64,000 bases of DNA from contig CP051238.1 of assembly GCA_017794925.1 (NCBI GenBank), positions 867,702 to 931,701 of the forward strand. The letters are read 5' to 3'. The DNA comes from Aestuariibacter sp. (lineage in GTDB: Bacteria; Pseudomonadota; Gammaproteobacteria; Enterobacterales; Alteromonadaceae). How positions within the stretch are numbered: the stretch's first letter is position 1; every line of letters begins with the position of its first letter. The notes beneath the pieces are model-generated. The model was not told the origin of the DNA and searched no databases. It worked only from the letters and a program-made list of their open reading frames with translations. The translations under genes were made by a program, and so were the position numbers. Positions 61,948-64,000 of the stretch are shown here, piece after piece.

Positions 61948-62961
61948 TCAAGCGTCATCCTCTTTTGGGGCTGAGTGTGAAACCAGCGAATTGCCGCAAT
62001 GCGGACAGAAGTTCATACCTTGTGAGCCTGCTGCCTGCCTGGTATTCTCGACGGCTAAGTCGATCAGCAGATTGGCCTGTTCATCGTCTAAATCCAGTGC
62101 TTCGCGCAGCTGGTTTAAGCGTCCCAACTCGTGCGGTGTCAGGCTGCCGTCTTCCATGACTTCTAAAACATGCTTGCGAAAGGTATCGCGACGAACCCTG
62201 CTGAGCTCTGACAGACGGGCCGCCAGAATACCGGCCGGGAGAGCAAAAATGCCCACGCCCAAAATGGTGATCACGCCTGAAAATAATTTACCTAATGGAG
62301 TAATGGGCGTGACATCACCATAGCCGACGGTGGTAAGTGTGTTAATTGCCCACCATAACGCAGCCGGAATACTACCAAAGGCGTTGGGTTGGGCGTGCTG
62401 TTCAATGTAATACATACCGGTAGCAGACAAGACCATTACAATAATCAGTACCGACACTGCGGCAAACAGCACCCGGGCTTCTTTGCGAATGACGGTGAGT
62501 AGTAAATTTACCGAACGGGAATAACGGCCAAGCTTTATTAAACGGGTTAAACGCAGCAGTCGTAAGATTCGCAAATCAATGACAAAGAACATGCCCAGAT
62601 AAAATGGCAAAATGGCAAGTAAATCGATCAGCGCCATGGGGGTAAACAGGTAACGTAGCCGCTGTTGCAATGAATTGGTGTAAGGCGCCTGGCGATATAT
62701 TTTGGTCTGTGGCGCATGTACACAGCTCCACACCCGGCACAGATATTCCAGGGTAAATACCCCAACCGAGAACACTTCAAACCAATACAAGGGCTCGGCC
62801 CATTGCTGATGGAAGCTGTGAACCGTCGACATCATGACTGCAAACGCATTCAGCAGAATTAGCGCTATTAATAGCAGGTCGAACACACGGCTGGGCGTAT
62901 CGCCTTTTTGGGCGGGTTCCAGTATGTGGTAGAGGCGTGCTGTTGGTGAGTGCTGAGTCAT
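61948..62961 (-). CDS. Voltage-gated-type K+ channel with C-terminal zinc ribbon
   Basis: 337 residues. Six-helix ion transporter fold: S1-S3 (about 25-115), S4 with regularly spaced arginines (DLRILRLLRLTRLIKLGRYSRSV, about 126-150), S5, and a pore with the K+ filter TTVGYGDV (about 207-214). After S6 (about 220-245) a cytoplasmic tail contains the helical segment LTPHELGRLNQLREALDLDDEQANLLIDLAVE and then a cysteine pair CPHC, a partial zinc ribbon. The two cysteines may be completed by H or by a partner subunit. Predicted inner-membrane K+ channel; gating ligand unknown. Confidence 0.9.
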   Translation of the reverse strand: MTQHSPTARLYHILEPAQKGDTPSRVFDLLLIALILLNAFAVMMSTVHSFHQQWAEPLYWFEVFSVGVFTLEYLCRVWSCVHAPQTKIYRQAPYTNSLQQRLRYLFTPMALIDLLAILPFYLGMFFVIDLRILRLLRLTRLIKLGRYSRSVNLLLTVIRKEARVLFAAVSVLIIVMVLSATGMYYIEQHAQPNAFGSIPAALWWAINTLTTVGYGDVTPITPLGKLFSGVITILGVGIFALPAGILAARLSELSRVRRDTFRKHVLEVMEDGSLTPHELGRLNQLREALDLDDEQANLLIDLAVENTRQAAGSQGMNFCPHCGNSLVSHSAPKEDDA

Positions 62962-63189
62962 AATACTTCCTGATTAAGCTATTACCTTAGCTCTCTAAGT
63001 AGCCCTAAGGCAAGGCATCAACACGCAACTCTTGATTTGTATTAATGATTGAAATAGTCAGAAGCGATCTTCAGGGGAGTTGTCGAGTTGCAGAGGGCAA
63101 CGATATACAAAATTAAATGCGCTTTTTTTGTAATCTTTTCTTCAATACCAGGACTGTATACCTGAACGTATCTTTAAAAGGACTGGTAT

Positions 63190-63441
63190 ATGGACGCACT
63201 TTCGCAGTTTTTCGCAACGACCGACCCCATCTTGTTAACCGTCGTGGGCGCGTTGGTAATACTTACGTGGTTTCTCCCCGCGTTAGTGGCATTGGTGTTT
63301 AATCGAAAACAATTTAAATTAATTCTCCTTGCCTGTGTACCAGCGGGCTTTTCCCTTATCGCGTGGTCTGGCGTAATGGTATGGGCGTTAACGGGGAATA
63401 TGGTTAACCGGTTCCGTAAGAAGGCTGTCGAACCGGTTTAG
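63190..63441 (+). CDS. Small two-TM protein, superinfection-immunity-like
   Basis: 83 residues; AAGGA precedes the ATG. Two membrane helices (about 15-36 and 44-68). The pattern LTWFLPALVALVFNRKQFKLILLACVPAGFSLIAWSGVMVWALTG resembles the Imm/superinfection-immunity family (YFLPTIIAL...NL..GW...VWA), which is widespread in bacterial chromosomes without phage context. The match is from memory and short, so function is uncertain. The tail is basic. Confidence 0.55.
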   Translation: MDALSQFFATTDPILLTVVGALVILTWFLPALVALVFNRKQFKLILLACVPAGFSLIAWSGVMVWALTGNMVNRFRKKAVEPV

Positions 63442-63451
63442 GCTGCTGTTT

Positions 63452-63485
63452 GGCAGGTATGCGTTGGTTTGCTTACCTGCCTTAT
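63452..63485. terminator. Hairpin between convergent genes
   Basis: GGCAGGTA (63452-63459) and TACCTGCC (63474-63481) form a perfect 8-bp stem between the small membrane gene and the outer-membrane gene on the other strand. Flanking T-runs are weak on both sides. Confidence 0.4.
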
Positions 63486-63491
63486 TGGTTG

Positions 63492-64000
63492 TTAGAAACG
63501 GTAGCTGGTTGTTAGCGTTACCGTTGCCAGGCCGTCGTCATCCCCGCCTATGCGAGCACCGGCGCCAACCTGCAATGAAAAGTTGCGTGTAAACCAGTAA
63601 TCCAATGTGAGCTCTGCGACATCACCTTCTTCATAACGGTAATCCGATTCGTCTTCTTTCATCAGGTAGGTAAGGTTCAGACTTACATCCTGATTAAAGA
63701 AGTACCTCGCATCCACTGTGGTGCGAAGTGAGCCGGAAAAGATCACTTCAGCGCCAATATCCCAGCCGCTGCCATCGGTAATATTGGTGTAGCGGGTGAA
63801 CGCTTTCAGGTTATTGCGATTTATCGAGTATGTACCATCGTATAAATAGACCTCACCATTGAAATAGATGTCGTTGTACTCCCTGTATTGATAATAATTG
63901 CCCACCCCTACCTGCCATTCTGGAGAGATGAAATAGCCCACATCGATGTCGGCAGTTGCATAGGTTGTGGTGATTGTTCTGTCGTAGTCAACGTAACGTA
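63492..64000 (-). CDS. Outer-membrane beta-barrel protein, 5' part beyond the window
   Basis: Partial: the frame is open through the window edge (no stop up to 64000; upstream residues read RYVDYDRTITTYATADIDVG), so the start is outside. About 169 residues are visible. Alternating strand patterns (WQVGVGNYYQYREYND, LKAFTRYTNITDGSGWDIGAEVIFSG, TTVDARYFFNQDVSLNLTYLM, FSLQVGAGARIGGD) and the end TTSYRF are typical of an outer-membrane barrel. Family and cargo not recognised. Confidence 0.8.
   Translation of the reverse strand, partial: RYVDYDRTITTTYATADIDVGYFISPEWQVGVGNYYQYREYNDIYFNGEVYLYDGTYSINRNNLKAFTRYTNITDGSGWDIGAEVIFSGSLRTTVDARYFFNQDVSLNLTYLMKEDESDYRYEEGDVAELTLDYWFTRNFSLQVGAGARIGGDDDGLATVTLTTSYRF

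Noticed and set aside
63190..63441. Superinfection-immunity-like protein as evidence of a phage remnant
   Set aside because: The family is common in bacterial chromosomes, and no other phage gene lies nearby.
1..64000. CRISPR arrays, tRNA, rRNA, complete insertion sequences
   Set aside because: No regularly spaced repeats, cloverleaf-type sequence, rRNA signatures or transposase frames were recognised on reading.

Overview
The window comes from a Gram-negative gammaproteobacterium, most likely a marine member of the Alteromonadaceae (Alteromonas and relatives). The evidence is gene content and protein style: a complete type II secretion operon, OpgGH, EnvZ/OmpR, NhaD, many lipoproteins with a clear lipobox, and several outer-membrane beta-barrels. 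Much of the window is a shuffled version of a neighbourhood known from the E. coli 74-76 min region: greB, fkpA, slyX, yheV, yheS, yheT, yheU, nudE, yrfG, gsp genes, hslR, hslO, pckA, envZ, ompR and prkB are all here, in a different order and interrupted by other genes. The species call is an inference; no rRNA or tRNA gene was seen.

Layout. 1-7 kb: two unknown lipoproteins, GreB, a small membrane protein, a structured non-coding stretch with a terminator, the FkpA-type isomerase, a WD40 lipoprotein overlapping slyX, an unrecognised 297-residue protein and a cold-shock/DUF1294 fusion. 7-10.4 kb: the YqiK flotillin with its partner YqiJ, then YgjV and YheV. 10.4-14 kb: a tightly overlapping run yheS / TIGR02444 protein / yheT / yheU. 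14-23 kb: an outer-membrane protein, opgG-opgH (periplasmic glucans), YceI, cysQ-nudE, and yrfG-yjjX (nucleotide housekeeping), then two unknown envelope proteins. 23.1-34.4 kb: gspC to gspN on the minus strand, joined almost throughout by start/stop overlaps. 34.5-37.8 kb: hslR-hslO and pckA.

37.9-56.4 kb is accessory in character: a lipase-like lipoprotein, a tripartite RND efflux pump with a TetR regulator, a second TetR regulator divergent from a flavin monooxygenase / alpha-beta hydrolase / SDR / AraC cluster (the gene set recalls the mycobacterial virS-mymA locus), and a GH3 glycosidase / porin / FucP-type sugar transporter locus. This block sits between pckA and envZ, which are direct neighbours in E. 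coli. Two copies of a roughly 68-bp terminator-containing sequence lie in direct orientation at its two ends (37815-37883 and 56373-56440). That is the most unusual structural feature of the window.

56.5-64 kb: a Coa1-domain membrane protein, a REP-like palindrome, envZ-ompR, nhaD, prkB, a voltage-gated-type K+ channel with a zinc-ribbon tail, a small membrane protein, and an outer-membrane barrel protein cut by the window edge. No CRISPR array, integrase, transposase, prophage gene, tRNA or rRNA was recognised. Function assignments rest on reading motifs and remembered family sequences; no database search was run.
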